A DNA stretch of 64,000 nucleotides from Thermothielavioides terrestris NRRL 8126 (Eukaryota > Ascomycota > Sordariomycetes > Sordariales > Chaetomiaceae). The stretch lies in contig NC_016458.1 in NCBI RefSeq assembly GCF_000226115.1, positions 4,808,001 through 4,872,000 of the forward strand, read 5' to 3'. Below, in pieces: positions 29,312 to 39,686 of the stretch; position 1 is the stretch's first letter, and the number at the start of each line of letters is the position of its first letter. Under the pieces are notes generated by a model. The model was given only the letters and a program-made list of their open reading frames with translations. It did not search any database and was not told where the DNA came from. The position numbers and the translations under genes were made by a program.

Positions 29312-32300
29312 TTACACACTCGCCGTGACCCTCCTCACACTCTTCCGCGGCCCCTCGCCGATGATCATGACCGCGCCCTCCATCTCCAGCGTGCGCATGA
29401 CCTCGGCAAACTCGCCGGGCTCGACGGGCACGCCGGCGCCCTCGGCCAGCTTGCGGGCGACCTCGGCGAACCGGACGGTCTGGCCGCCGGCGGTCAGCTC
29501 GTCGAGCAGGCGGACGACGGCGTCCTTCATGTCGGCCTTGCGCTTGCGCTCGGCGGCGCTGGTGCCCTCGGTCAGCAGGCTCATGTCGATGCGGCCCTGG
29601 GCGTCGGTGGCGGCGGTCTTGAGCGCCGACTTGATCAGGCGCACGGCCTCGCGGACGTCGTCGGGCGTGACGGTGGCCGACAGGCGCATCTTGGCGTGCG
29701 CCTCGGACAGCCGGATCATGGACTCGAGCTGCCGCGTCGTGGCCGTGATGCGCTTCTCGGCCGCGCGCACGTCCTGGCCCAGCTTGCGCATCTCGACGTA
29801 CGAGTCGACCAGCTCGCGGCCCGCCTCGGGCGTGATGGTCGGGTGGATGTTGGCGCGCGCGTACGAGATGTAGGATGTGAGGAATTCGATGGGCTGGGGG
29901 TGTGTGTGTTAGGGATCGAGATCATTGCTGGAAGAGGGTCCAGTTAGGGTTGAGACTCACCAAGATGTCGTTGTTGGTCTGGGCGGACTCCGGCTTGTCT
30001 TCGAGGTACATGGACAGCAGATGGCGCGCCAGCCGCTGGTCCGTCTTCTCGTCGACCCGGTCGAGGATGAGGTAGACCAGGTCAAAACGGGACAGGAGGG
30101 TAGGCGGCAGGTCGATGTTCTGCGGAACCGAGAGCTCCGGGTTGTACCGGCTGCCGATCGGGTTGGCCGACGCAAGGATGCTTGTCCTGGCATTGAGCGT
30201 CGTGATGATACCCGCCTTGGCCACCGACACGGTCTGCTGCTCCATCACCTCGTGGAGGACCGACCGGGTCGAGTCGTTCATCTTGTCGAACTCGTCGATG
30301 CAGCAAACGCCGCCGTCGGACAGGACGAGCGCACCGGACTCAAGCACCAGCTGCCGTGTCTCGGGGTCGCGCGTCACGTAGGCAGTGAGGCCGACGGCGG
30401 AGGATCCCTTGCCGCTGGTGTAGACACCGCGAGGGGCAATTCTGTGCACGTACGACACGAGCTGCGACTTGGCCGTGGACGGGTCGCCGCAGAGCAGGAT
30501 GTTGATGTCCCCGCGATACTTGGGGCTGGCTCCCTTCTCAAACGTCTTGTTCGTGCCGCCGAACAGCTGGAGGAGAATGCCCTTCTTGACGTCGTCCATC
30601 TCGTAGATCGAAGGGGCGAGCGAGCGGGCGAGTAGCTCGTAGACGTCCGGGCGAGCGGCTGTCGCCTTGATCTTTTCCTCCTCCTCGGGCGTAACCTTCC
30701 TGATCTCGTCGAGGTTCTGGCCGCTGACGTGCGCCTCCTCTTCCTCGGCGAGATCGAGGGTAGACGGGTCGGCGCCCATGCGCTTCTTGTCGACCTTCTG
30801 CACGTGCACGACATCGACGTAGGTCTTGTGCACGCTCTTGACCGTCCTCATGCGCGGGTTGACGCGTACCGGCATGACTTTGTAGATGCCCGTGAGCTCG
30901 ACCCGGTCACCGGCCTTGCAGAAGTCGACCAGCTCGTTGTAGACGCAGACAGAAACCGAATGGGGTGTCTGGCCGGCGGGCACCTCGTCTGGGGTCTCCT
31001 GCAGCTTGATGACCTGCTTGTCTTCGAACACGCAGCGGTTGTGGATAATCTGCATCGAGTTCTTCTGCTTGCAGCGGGCGCGCGGGCACTCGGTCGGCTC
31101 GCGGATCTTTCCGCGGTCCAGGTCGACCGTGACCGAGTGTCCGCAGACGCTGCACTTGAAGAAGGCCTGTTTCATGTCGGGAATGACAGGCGTGGCCCGG
31201 ATGACGAGACCCTTGATGGAAATCAGCTTGTCCATGTCGGACGGGTTTAGATCCCGCAGATTGATGGACTTGTCGAGACCCCAGGGACGGACGATATACT
31301 GCTGCTTCATCACCTGGTCCTCGAGGGTCAACTGCTCTCGCTGTAGGGGCCGCGGAGTCGACGGCTCCTCGGCGCGGTCGGAACTCGGAAACGCGAGCTC
31401 AGAGCTCTGCGAGGCCTGCGGAGCGTTGGGTCCGGTGGCATTGTGCGAGGCGGCTCTCTGGCTTGCCATCTCGGCCTGCGCAAGCTCGGTCATGCAGTCG
31501 TGGACGCACTGGTCCATGACGGGGATGATTTCGGTCGGGTATGCCTGGCATTGGTGCCACAGCTTCACGGTGCGCGGGTACGCCTTGAGGTCGCGGAGGT
31601 CCAGGTACAGCTTGTTGGTGCCGAGGAGCAACATGTTCTGCATGGCCTCCCAGTACGGCTTCGAATTCGCCTCGGGATTCCCGTTGGTGTCAGCCTCGGT
31701 GGCGCCATCGGCCCATAGGCGGTATTTCCTGGTGAAGTTCCTGAGGAAGTCCTTGAATGAGGCAAACGAGTCCTCGAGCGAGACGGTGGTGCCCCACACG
31801 AGGCTCTGGCTCCGGCCACCGAGGGCGTCCGCTTCCGAGGTAGGTGGGTTGTTGTTCGCAAACGACGCGGCGTCGGACCCGAGCGTGGAGCCGTCACGGA
31901 CAACTCGGCCAGCATCGTCCAGGATGATGCGGCGCGGCACGCGGGGGGTGCGAATGACATCGGGGTTGATGTCTCCCCGGTGGGACCTGAAATTTGTGGA
32001 TCTCTGTGAACTCACGAAGAGCGCGCTGCTGTCGCTGCGGAGGTCGGACTGCTGCTGGCTGAGCTGGTGGCCGGGGCTGGAGCTGGGGTCGTAGCGGATC
32101 GGCGACGAGTCTGTTTCGGCGAGTAGTCGGTCAGCGGCTTGGAGGATTTGTCGACGGAGAGGAAACAGGGGGCAGTCCCACCACCGATGAGCGCGCCGCT
32201 GGCGCGGGGCGTGCGGTCGCCAGTGCTCTGGGTCTCGGTCTGCTGGCGCAGGGGAGAGGAGGCCCTGTTGGCGCCGGGGGTGGGAGACGAAGACTGGTAG

Positions 32301-32452
32301 AAGAGCGGACTGGACGCCAGCTGCGACGCTCGTGTCTGCCGGGGCGTCCTCTCGGCGGCATTCGAGTTTGAGGGGCCCGGCGCGGGGCTGCTCCGTGGCT
32401 GCGAACTGCGGGCTGCAGAACTGCGGGTCGATCTCCTCGCTGGTGACGACAT
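29312..32452 (-). CDS. MCM4: DNA replication licensing factor MCM4 (CDC54)
   Basis: Three exons on the minus strand: 32182-32452, 29961-32110 and 29312-29893 (introns 71 and 67 nt), giving 1000 residues. The start MSSPARRSTRSS leads into a Ser/Pro-rich tail (GDRTPRASGALIG|DSSPIRYDPSSSP), a set of SP/TP sites of the kind targeted by CDK and DDK. Next come the MCM N-domain, a zinc finger (CSVCGHSV...CPRARC), Walker A GDPSTAKS, Walker [10 protein letters not shown], the sensor SANP, the arginine finger SRFD, and a winged-helix C-terminus. It is a subunit of the MCM2-7 helicase. It is divergent from RET3. Three MBF-type elements lie about 175-210 bp upstream. Confidence 0.97.
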
Positions 32453-32989
32453 GATGCGTGACTGGACTGCTGGACGCTGGGGCTGAAGAGAGTGACGACA
32501 GTAGGACGTTATTTTGGAGGGAGGCGGGGTGTCTGGGTGAGGTTGGTGGTATTGCGGTCAGGGAAGGAGGTGCGAGGCGGGACCAAGTGCTGCTGCCAGC
32601 GCTGTGTGCAGTGCGAAAAAGGGGACACGCGAAAGTTCGCGTCGCTGCCATTCACTTCACGCGTCGACAGGGACCAGCGCGTGCAGCCCATTAAAATCCC
32701 TGTCGGGTACGTACCGCTGGGGCAATGTGGGGCAGCTCAAAGGTCGACGGGAAAGCTCGAAGCCACATCACAGTGGCCGGTTCAAGCACCCCACAACAAC
32801 TGTGGTGGAGGTATTCCGTATTCTGTACAGACACGGTGGAACAGCGGCGCCCGAACAAGACGAGACAACTGCAGAGTCCAACGATACCCAGTTGCAATTG
32901 CGCCCGCCTCAGCCCCAAATCAGCGACTGTAGTTTCGAAGGGTTAGACGACCGTGGCTATAGACCGGAAACGGAACGCAGCCGACCAAG
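32453..32989. promoter_or_regulatory. Divergent promoter region MCM4 / RET3
   Basis: 537 bp between the two start codons. The MCM4-proximal part has an MBF-type cluster (32627-32664), annotated separately. No gene is seen. Confidence 0.55.
32627..32664. promoter_or_regulatory. MBF/MCB element cluster upstream of MCM4
   Basis: A perfect 7 bp inverted repeat, ACGCGAA at 32627-32633 and TTCGCGT at 32636-32642 (spacer AG), is followed by a complete MluI cell-cycle box ACGCGT at 32659-32664. ACGCG(T/A) is the yeast MBF target. The cluster lies 175-212 bp upstream of the MCM4 start and is the closest match in the window to the MCM7 cluster. Confidence 0.6.
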
Positions 32990-33757
32990 ATGTCGCCGGG
33001 AATGTCGCTGTATAGCGTCAACGCTATCTGTATGCTCCGTCGCCCTCACCACTGCGCTGCCTTTACCTCTCGGCATACCACCGCCAAGTGCAGAGTTAAC
33101 ATGGTCGCAGTAATCCTCTCCATTGAAGACGGGTCGCGGATATTTACCAAGTACTACACCCCGCCGCACCACGCAGCCCAACCAGGCGCCGCCGGTACGA
33201 GACTCTGGGCTCCTCCCCCCCTTTCGGGAAGCACACACACACACTGACCCGGGGCAGCAGCAGCAACAGCACCCCCCGCAAGCTCATCGCAGAACCCCTA
33301 CCCGGACAAGACGGCGCAGACACGCTTCGAGAAGGCGCTGCTCCAGAAGACGGCCAAGCAGACGGGCGACATCCTACTCTTCGACAACCGCATCGTGTTG
33401 TACAAGATGGAGTCGGACGTGGCGCTGTACGTGGTCGGCAGCCTGGAAGACAACGAGATCCTGCTGTACAACGTGCTGCTGGCCCTGCGCGACAGCCTGC
33501 ACCTGCTGTTCAAGCAGTCGGTCGACAAGCGCACCATCATCGAAAACTACGACCTGGTGTCGCTGGCCATCGACGAGATCTGCGACGACGGCGTCGTGCT
33601 CGAGACCGACCCGACCATCATCGTGCAGCGGTGCAGCAAGGCGCCGTCGCAGGACGTCAACCTCGGCCGGATCGACCCGTTCAGCGAGCAGGGCGTCAAC
33701 AACCTGGCGCAACTAGGCAAGGCGAAGCTGACCGACTGGCTGCGGCAGGGGTTGTAG
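32990..33757 (+). CDS. RET3: Coatomer subunit zeta (COPI)
   Basis: Three exons, 32990-33029, 33111-33194 and 33258-33757 (introns 81 and 63 nt), give 207 residues. Splicing yields MSPGMSLYSVNAILILSIED, matching the beta-strand start of the longin-like fold of zeta-COP. It continues with SRIFTKYYTPPH, an Ala/Ser-rich loop, NPYPDKTAQTRFEKALLQKT, LYNVLLALRDSLHLL, VDKRTIIENYDLVSLAIDEICDDG and ETDPTIIVQR, ending WLRQGL as in other fungi. Zeta pairs with gamma-COP in the coatomer that buds Golgi-to-ER vesicles. The third exon opens in a CAGCAGCAG run, so the acceptor could be used at three in-frame positions. Confidence 0.94.
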
Positions 33758-33966
33758 GAGGGAGGAGAGCAATTGCAGGTAGTTACGGGCTGAAGGGTGC
33801 AAATTATGACATGAAATTTAGAGTCTCTCCTGGTAAAATGCTTGGGCATAGTTTACCACAGTATCATCGGGGCAACTGGAAGAAACGGTGCTGGTCAAAA
33901 TTCAGGTGTCTCCTGGGAGACGTCTAATAATGCAAAAGTGTCTGTCTATGCAAGCGCTCCAAATCT

Positions 33967-35349
33967 CTAAGCCCTGATTTCCGATGCCGCCTTTCTCAGC
34001 CTGTTCATGACCGCCGCGGCAATGTCGTCGCCGTCGCTGACTCCTTCCACGAAGATGACATCGGCGCCCAGGCTGTCCAGCTCTCGCAGCGCCGCAAACA
34101 GGCCGTGCGCCACCGCCCTCACATCCTCGCCCAGATCGACATCCAGTAGCCGACAACCCATCTCCGTCCCGTCCGCACCGAGCAGCGCCCCCTCCCTCAC
34201 CACAAACCCCGGATCTCCCTCCCCATCCGCCGCTACCTCCCGCAACCCAGCACACCTCAACCCCCCCGCAACATCCCAACCGCCCGTTCTAATCACCCCC
34301 ACCGTCTTCCCCAACTCACCAGCATCATCCGCGGGCCCAACCACCCCCTTCCGACCCCGTCCCCCAGCCTCAAACAACACCACCCTCGCCCGCGGACTAT
34401 AATGCTTATACTTCATCCCGGGCGCCCTCGGCGCCGCCGCCGCCCCATCCACCACCGCGTGCTCGCGATCCTCATAAGCCTTGACAACGCCCTCCCACCC
34501 GGGACAGCTCCGCAACTCCTCAATCCCAACACCACCCGGCCGCAGCACGGCGGGCGGGACACACAGGCCGTCGACGACGGTGGACTCGACGCCGACGGCG
34601 CAGGCGCCGCCGTCCAGCACCAGCGCGACGCGCCCGCGCAGGTCGTCGCGCACGTGCCGCGCCGCCGTCGGGCTCGGCCGCGTCGACGCGTTGGCCGACG
34701 GCGCCGCCAGGGGGGCGCCCGCCAGCGCGATCAGCGTGCGCGCCAGCGCCGAGGCCGGCAGTCGCGCGCCGAAGGTCGGCTGCGATGCGGTCACTTCCGG
34801 CGCTAGTGGGGATGGGGTCGGGCGGGGTAGGAGGATGGTTAGCGGGCCCGGCCAGAAGCGGGTGATTAGCGGGTGGTAGATGGCGGGGATTGGGTCGTCG
34901 GCGGTGAATAGCGGTTGGGAGTGGGATTGGGGTGATGGGGATGATGGAGATGATACGGGTTGCGGCGCTGGTTGGTGTTCTTGTTGCTGCTGCGGCGGTG
35001 ATGGTGTGAGCAGGCGTCGCAGCATCGACAGGTCACTGATGTGCACGATCAGCGGGTTGTCGGCCGGGCGGCCCTTGGCGGCGAAGATGCCCCTGACGGC
35101 GTCGGAGCGCGTGGCATCGGCGCCGAGGCCGTAGACCGTCTCGGTGGGAAAGGCCACTGGCACCGGAGTGGTGCGCAGGAGGTGGGCGGCTTCGCGCAGC
35201 GGCGCCAGGGGGTCGGCGGACGGCGGCGGTGGTGGGGAGGGCACCTCCCAGGTGTTGAGGTCCGGTGTGCCGTCGGGCGCAGTCGCCCAGCGGCCGAGCA
35301 CGGCGTCGTCCTTGCCGGCGAGCGGCACTTTGAGGATCCGAGTCTCCAT
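33967..35349 (-). CDS. SUA5: Threonylcarbamoyl-AMP synthase SUA5 (YrdC family)
   Basis: A single exon from the only in-frame ATG (35349, METRILKV) encodes 460 residues. The YrdC core shows PVAFPTETVYGLGADATR, IFAAKGRPADNPLIVHI, FWPGPLTILL, and LAAPSANASTRPSPTAARHV. The C-terminal Sua5 domain begins at APGMKYKHYSPRARVVL. The enzyme makes threonylcarbamoyl-AMP from Thr, bicarbonate and ATP for t6A37 of ANN-decoding tRNAs. The frame stays open for 48 more codons upstream (to a TTG at 35493), with a presequence-like composition but no ATG; see findings. His/Gln/Ser-rich inserts interrupt the YrdC core. The gene converges with RET3. Confidence 0.93.
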   Translation of the reverse strand: METRILKVPLAGKDDAVLGRWATAPDGTPDLNTWEVPSPPPPPSADPLAPLREAAHLLRTTPVPVAFPTETVYGLGADATRSDAVRGIFAAKGRPADNPLIVHISDLSMLRRLLTPSPPQQQQEHQPAPQPVSSPSSPSPQSHSQPLFTADDPIPAIYHPLITRFWPGPLTILLPRPTPSPLAPEVTASQPTFGARLPASALARTLIALAGAPLAAPSANASTRPSPTAARHVRDDLRGRVALVLDGGACAVGVESTVVDGLCVPPAVLRPGGVGIEELRSCPGWEGVVKAYEDREHAVVDGAAAAPRAPGMKYKHYSPRARVVLFEAGGRGRKGVVGPADDAGELGKTVGVIRTGGWDVAGGLRCAGLREVAADGEGDPGFVVREGALLGADGTEMGCRLLDVDLGEDVRAVAHGLFAALRELDSLGADVIFVEGVSDGDDIAAAVMNRLRKAASEIRA

Positions 35350-35997
35350 CACGAGTGCGCTGCTATGTGTGAGCCGGGATGGTTGGCGTGGTGTAAACTG
35401 GCGTGCCGCAATATCGGGACGCCCGTGATGGGCGGAGCGACTGAATGCGGCGGACCAGCGCGCCGAAACACGGAGCAACGAAGTGCCCGCCAATTTGACT
35501 GAGTGCTGATGATAGAGTTATCTGAGTGACGTGAGACCGTGTGCTTTTATCCAGCCTTCGGAGTCCAGGGAGTTGAAGGTGGTGAGATGCGAGGTTCGGG
35601 TGTAAGTTGCTTCAGTTGAGTCACGGAGAATTTTTTATGGAGCCTCGGTCGAAAACTGGCGACTCATTGCCCAACCATCAACAACACTCACGGCTCTTGT
35701 CACAACCGACCATATTAGACCACGCCAGAACTACCAGACTATTGGGAACTCAAGGATAAATTTCATTTCTTTGCAAAGCACTCGGGTTCACTGGCCATCG
35801 AGATACCCGATGCCTCCCCATCATCCCAACCTGACGCCCGCCATGCCATATGCCATGTGCCATGTCCCCTCCGTTATACTCTACATGAATGAGAAAAGAA
35901 ACGCCAGGTGATTCCGCAAAGAAACGCGACCGCAAAGCGTAAAGACGCAAATCCCCGTCCGACTTCCTGCCCCCCGCAACGCCATCTATGTTCCATC
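35350..35997. other. Upstream region of SUA5 / 3' flank of the kinase gene
   Basis: 648 bp. The part 35350-35493 is an ATG-less open extension of SUA5. The remainder shows no gene; a fairly AT-rich stretch lies around 35620-35900. Confidence 0.45.
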
Positions 35998-38532
35998 TCA
36001 AGCCGCATACGCCTCGCTGCCCCTCCGTGCCGTCCTCACCGGCAACGCCGAGACGTAGGCATTCGCCGCGCCGAGCTGCTCTGAGAAGCTCGCCAGCAGG
36101 CGCATCACCTCCTCGCGCACCTGCTCGCGGCCGGCCGCGCCCAGCATGACCTTGGCTGACGGCGGCGCCGGGACACCTCCGATCGTCGCGTCCGCACTCT
36201 CCATGCCGCCGCCGCCGCCGCCGCCGCCACCGGCCCCGTTCATCGCCGCGATCCTCGGATGCTGCATCTGCTGTAGCTGTGCGCTGCTGGCGCTCGCCCC
36301 CGATTGCGACCGCGCCCGGTTCCGCGCCCGGCTGCGCCGTTCGGTGATGCTCATCGGCGTGGACAGGATGCCGCCCATGGTCAGGTACTCGGAGTCGTAG
36401 TCGTTCACCGAGTAGCTGTCTTCGTCGTAGCTGGTGGAGCGCGAGTGGGTGGTAGACCGCGAGCCGCTGGGGCCGTTGCTGGGCCCGACAAAATCCGGGG
36501 CCGCGGGCGGGGCGGCGTCTTCCGCGCCGCCGGCACCCTTGTCCAAGCGGGCAAAGTCGCTGTCGTCCGAAATGTAGATGGACGGCTCGCGGATCCCAAG
36601 TTGTTGCGGCTGATATAGGGAGGCATGGCGCTCCAGGTCGAACGGGTTCGCGCCGCCCATGTCCGATCCCGCCATCGAGGCGACGTCCGAGTTGGCCGTG
36701 GAAGGCCGAGTGAGTTCTGGCATGACGAGACCTTCATCCAGATCGATGAGGCTTCCGACGGAAGCACGATTGTCTTGCGACGGGGCCGGCGGCACGATGT
36801 CGTAGGGCTCTGCGAGAAAGCCCATCGAGTCCGTCGGATGGTGGATGAGGGGAGGTCGCGTGTTGAACTCGGACCGCTCCTCGTTGAAGGGAAACCGCGA
36901 CATCTCGGGGTTGGCCGATGCTGGCGGAACCATGGTGGGGAACTTCCAGTCCTGCGTGCGCCTGTTGGGATTCAAGTCGGCCGGATCGCTCAGGGGCGGC
37001 TTGTTAAAGTCGGTGACCTCGTCGAGCTCCGAGTCGCTCGGTACCCGCATGCCCGCCCTGATGGTCTCCATGTCGACGAACTGAGAGAGCTCGCCTCCGT
37101 CGTGGAGGGACGCGTCCAAGTCGATGAGCGACTCGCGAAGGGTCGAGTGCAGCGAGTCGTCTCGGAGAGGAAGATCCGACGTAGTCGACATGGGCGGCGG
37201 TGGTGCTTTGCCGTAGTACGCGCGGGAGTTTTCCTCGTAGTTCGAGATCGTATTGGGGTCGAATACCTTCTCAAGCGGCGCCTTTACCGGCTGAAGCTGG
37301 GGAGGGAGACGCCGTCGCTGCTTGGGCTTCGCAGGACGGGAGGTCTGTTCGTTAAAATCAAAGTCGACCTTGGATCCGTAGACGTCGTAAACGGCTTGGG
37401 CATCCGCGTTCATGACCTGCCGGTCGAAGTCGGCGGTCGTGCTGAAGTTCCACTCGTCGCCGTCGGCCGCCGTGGAGGGATATTCGACCGGCCCCTGCGC
37501 GCCGACCGGGGTAAATAGAGACCTTCTCATGCCGCCCTGCGCCTCCCAGAGCTTGTACGCCTTGACGAGGTTGGCGAGAGAGGACGTGGGATACGCCTCG
37601 CTCGTGTTGAAGATGTACGGATGCCGTTGGATCTCCTGGATGGTTGGCCGCTTCGTCGGATCCTCGACGAGACAGAAGGCCACGAGATCCTTGATCTGGT
37701 CCGAGTAGGAATCGCCCTCCAGGCGCGGGGTGTGGTGCTTGAGGTACTGGCCGAGCTCGGCCATGCCGAAGCCGGCGAGCGGAGGCATGCCGGAGGCGAT
37801 CTCGTAGACCAGAGAGCCAAAGGCCCAGATGTCGACGGGCGTGCTGTAGGAAGGGACGGGGTCGAACAGTTCCGGGGCCATCCAGTTGAGCGTGCCGATA
37901 AAGGTGGTGCGCTTGTCCAGCTTGGACTCGATGATGCCGGCCACGCCAAAGTCGCACAGCTGGACGGCGCCCGCTTCGGTGACGAGGACGTTGGCACACT
38001 TGATGTCGCGGTGGATGATGCCTTGCTTGTGGACCCAGTAGATGGCCTCGGCCACCTCGCGCACGATGGGGATGATCCATTTCTCTTGCAGCCCCCCGGT
38101 GGGCCGCATCAGCGTCGCGACGCTTCCCCCGGCGCAGTACTCGGTGGCCATCCACATGGCCTGGCCGACCGGGAGCACGTCAAGGGTGAGGTTGATGTTC
38201 TTGGCCCCGCTCTCGCTGAGCATCTTGAGAGTGGAGAACTCTTTCATGAACTCGCTGTACGTGTCGGCAAGTTTGGGGTTCAGCGTGTCGCCTTCTTCGA
38301 TGTTGATGATTTTGACGGCGACAACGGATTTCGATTTGAGGTCGGTGGCCTTGTAGACGCGGCCGTAGTTCCCTTTGCCAATCAACTCCTGCAGCTGGTA
38401 AGGGGGAACTTCCTTTCCAGCCTTGTTACACTCTTCTTCGACAAGGGCCTGCATCTTTTTCGCATCTTCGATCGCCTTCTGTTTAGTACTGGAGAAGTCC
38501 GGGTTCCGGACTTGCAAGCTGTTGCTGGCCAT
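35998..38532 (-). CDS. Germinal-centre kinase (Ste20 family, MST-1/KIN3-like)
   Basis: A single exon of 844 residues starts at 38532 (MASNSLQVRNPDFS). The kinase domain spans about 45-310: GKGNYGRVYKATD (Gly loop), VVAVKIIN (Lys), GIIHRDIKCANVL (catalytic loop), LCDFGVAGI (DFG), GTLNWMAPELF (activation and APE). This sequence is closest in my memory to the fungal GCK-III kinases related to Neurospora MST-1 and Sordaria KIN3, which act in septation and polarity. The C-terminal half is long and disordered, with SLIDLD motifs repeated (SLIDLDASL; SLIDLDEGL), a run of Gly, and a final amphipathic helix (VREEVMRLLASFSEQLG) possibly for dimerisation. Which GCK orthologue it is remains uncertain; the kinase class is firm. 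Confidence 0.9.
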   Translation of the reverse strand: MASNSLQVRNPDFSSTKQKAIEDAKKMQALVEEECNKAGKEVPPYQLQELIGKGNYGRVYKATDLKSKSVVAVKIINIEEGDTLNPKLADTYSEFMKEFSTLKMLSESGAKNINLTLDVLPVGQAMWMATEYCAGGSVATLMRPTGGLQEKWIIPIVREVAEAIYWVHKQGIIHRDIKCANVLVTEAGAVQLCDFGVAGIIESKLDKRTTFIGTLNWMAPELFDPVPSYSTPVDIWAFGSLVYEIASGMPPLAGFGMAELGQYLKHHTPRLEGDSYSDQIKDLVAFCLVEDPTKRPTIQEIQRHPYIFNTSEAYPTSSLANLVKAYKLWEAQGGMRRSLFTPVGAQGPVEYPSTAADGDEWNFSTTADFDRQVMNADAQAVYDVYGSKVDFDFNEQTSRPAKPKQRRRLPPQLQPVKAPLEKVFDPNTISNYEENSRAYYGKAPPPPMSTTSDLPLRDDSLHSTLRESLIDLDASLHDGGELSQFVDMETIRAGMRVPSDSELDEVTDFNKPPLSDPADLNPNRRTQDWKFPTMVPPASANPEMSRFPFNEERSEFNTRPPLIHHPTDSMGFLAEPYDIVPPAPSQDNRASVGSLIDLDEGLVMPELTRPSTANSDVASMAGSDMGGANPFDLERHASLYQPQQLGIREPSIYISDDSDFARLDKGAGGAEDAAPPAAPDFVGPSNGPSGSRSTTHSRSTSYDEDSYSVNDYDSEYLTMGGILSTPMSITERRSRARNRARSQSGASASSAQLQQMQHPRIAAMNGAGGGGGGGGGMESADATIGGVPAPPSAKVMLGAAGREQVREEVMRLLASFSEQLGAANAYVSALPVRTARRGSEAYAA

Positions 38533-38870
38533 GGCGATCGGCGAATCCCAGTCGTCGAGCGACTGGGCTAGTTGTGGGAAGGGGGCGGGTCGGTGCGGTC
38601 TCGCACCGTTCCGTTCCCGGCTCCAGTCTGCGCCGGCAACGTGCCGGACGAAGCGCGGCCGAGACTCGGGGCGGGCTCCTGGTCCGCCGAGTAAGACTGG
38701 CGTCGGCCTTGGGGGGCGAACTCGAGCTGCCGAAACTCGGGCTCGAGCGCCTCTTGGATCTCTAGCTCCTCTTCGTCCTGCTTCGCTCTGGCTCGACGGG
38801 CCGCCTCTTCAACTGTGGCCGGCTCGCTGCGTCTTGATTAGCTCCACGGTTGCGCTAAGATATGAGCGGA

Positions 38871-38896
38871 GGGGGGGGGGGGGGGGGGGGGGGGGG
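38871..38896. repeat. Homopolymer run of 26 G
   Basis: Twenty-six consecutive G, about 340 bp upstream of the kinase start. Can form G-quadruplexes and is prone to length error. Confidence 0.9.
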
Positions 38897-39665
38897 AAGG
38901 CATGAAGCCATGAAGAGGCGAGGAAGCATGGAATCGATCAGTGCCCGCGAAGATCACTTCGAGCAGTAACTCACCACTCCTCCGGATCCGCTGTCTGGAC
39001 CAGCCAGACATAGACGCGATGGAGCGTGTCTAGGTCCAGCAGCGGATGGCCAACCAAAAACGGGTGAGGACGGAGTGGCGGGAGCGGAAAAGTCCGGGGC
39101 GGGCCAAGGGGAGGGCCGAAGCGGTGGAACTGGGCGCTTTGAGGGCGACGGTTGCGCTCCTCGGGCCGACGAGGGTTCCACTCGGCCTCGCGGCGGTTGT
39201 TGTCCTCACGCTTCTCCATTCGAGTTAGCTCACTGATGCTTGTCTTGAGAGGCGTGATGGTGGAGTGACGATCGACGATGAGGAATTTGGGAGTTGCAAA
39301 ATCAGTAATTCTTGAAAAACTCACCCAAGCTCAAGGGCACTGGAAAAAGCCCTCAAGGGCTCTGAAAGGCACGGGGCAAATGATGTCGACGCGGGTCCTG
39401 CGCTGTGCTCGTTGTCGAAGGCGGCCAATCCCGCGCTCCGAACCCTAGTGCGGTTGCTACTAACAGCGCTGAATTTGAATGGCAGGCACAATAAGAAGGT
39501 CAGGTGTGCATTCGACAATGCACATTGATGGTATTCGCCGTTGAGCAACGCACTGAAAGTATAGCGACAAACTTAGTGTCGAGCCGCGATGCTCAGGCTG
39601 TGGTGGTGAGCCTGCTGTGCCCAGGGGCCCACGTTTAGACGGATGAAGCATCGCTAGCGCATGCA

Positions 39666-39686
39666 GGGGGGGGGGGGGGGGGGGGG
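39666..39686. repeat. Homopolymer run of 21 G
   Basis: Twenty-one consecutive G, followed by a purine-rich stretch, in the same intergenic region as the 26 G run. Confidence 0.9.

Noticed and set aside
31986..32017. Possible tiny intron (GTGAGT...CAG, about 29 nt) in MCM4
   Set aside because: Too short for a fungal intron, and its removal would break the MCM4 frame.
38971..39324. 117-codon minus-strand frame in the region upstream of the kinase
   Set aside because: Pro/Arg-rich without a recognisable domain, no splice partner; more likely leader sequence.
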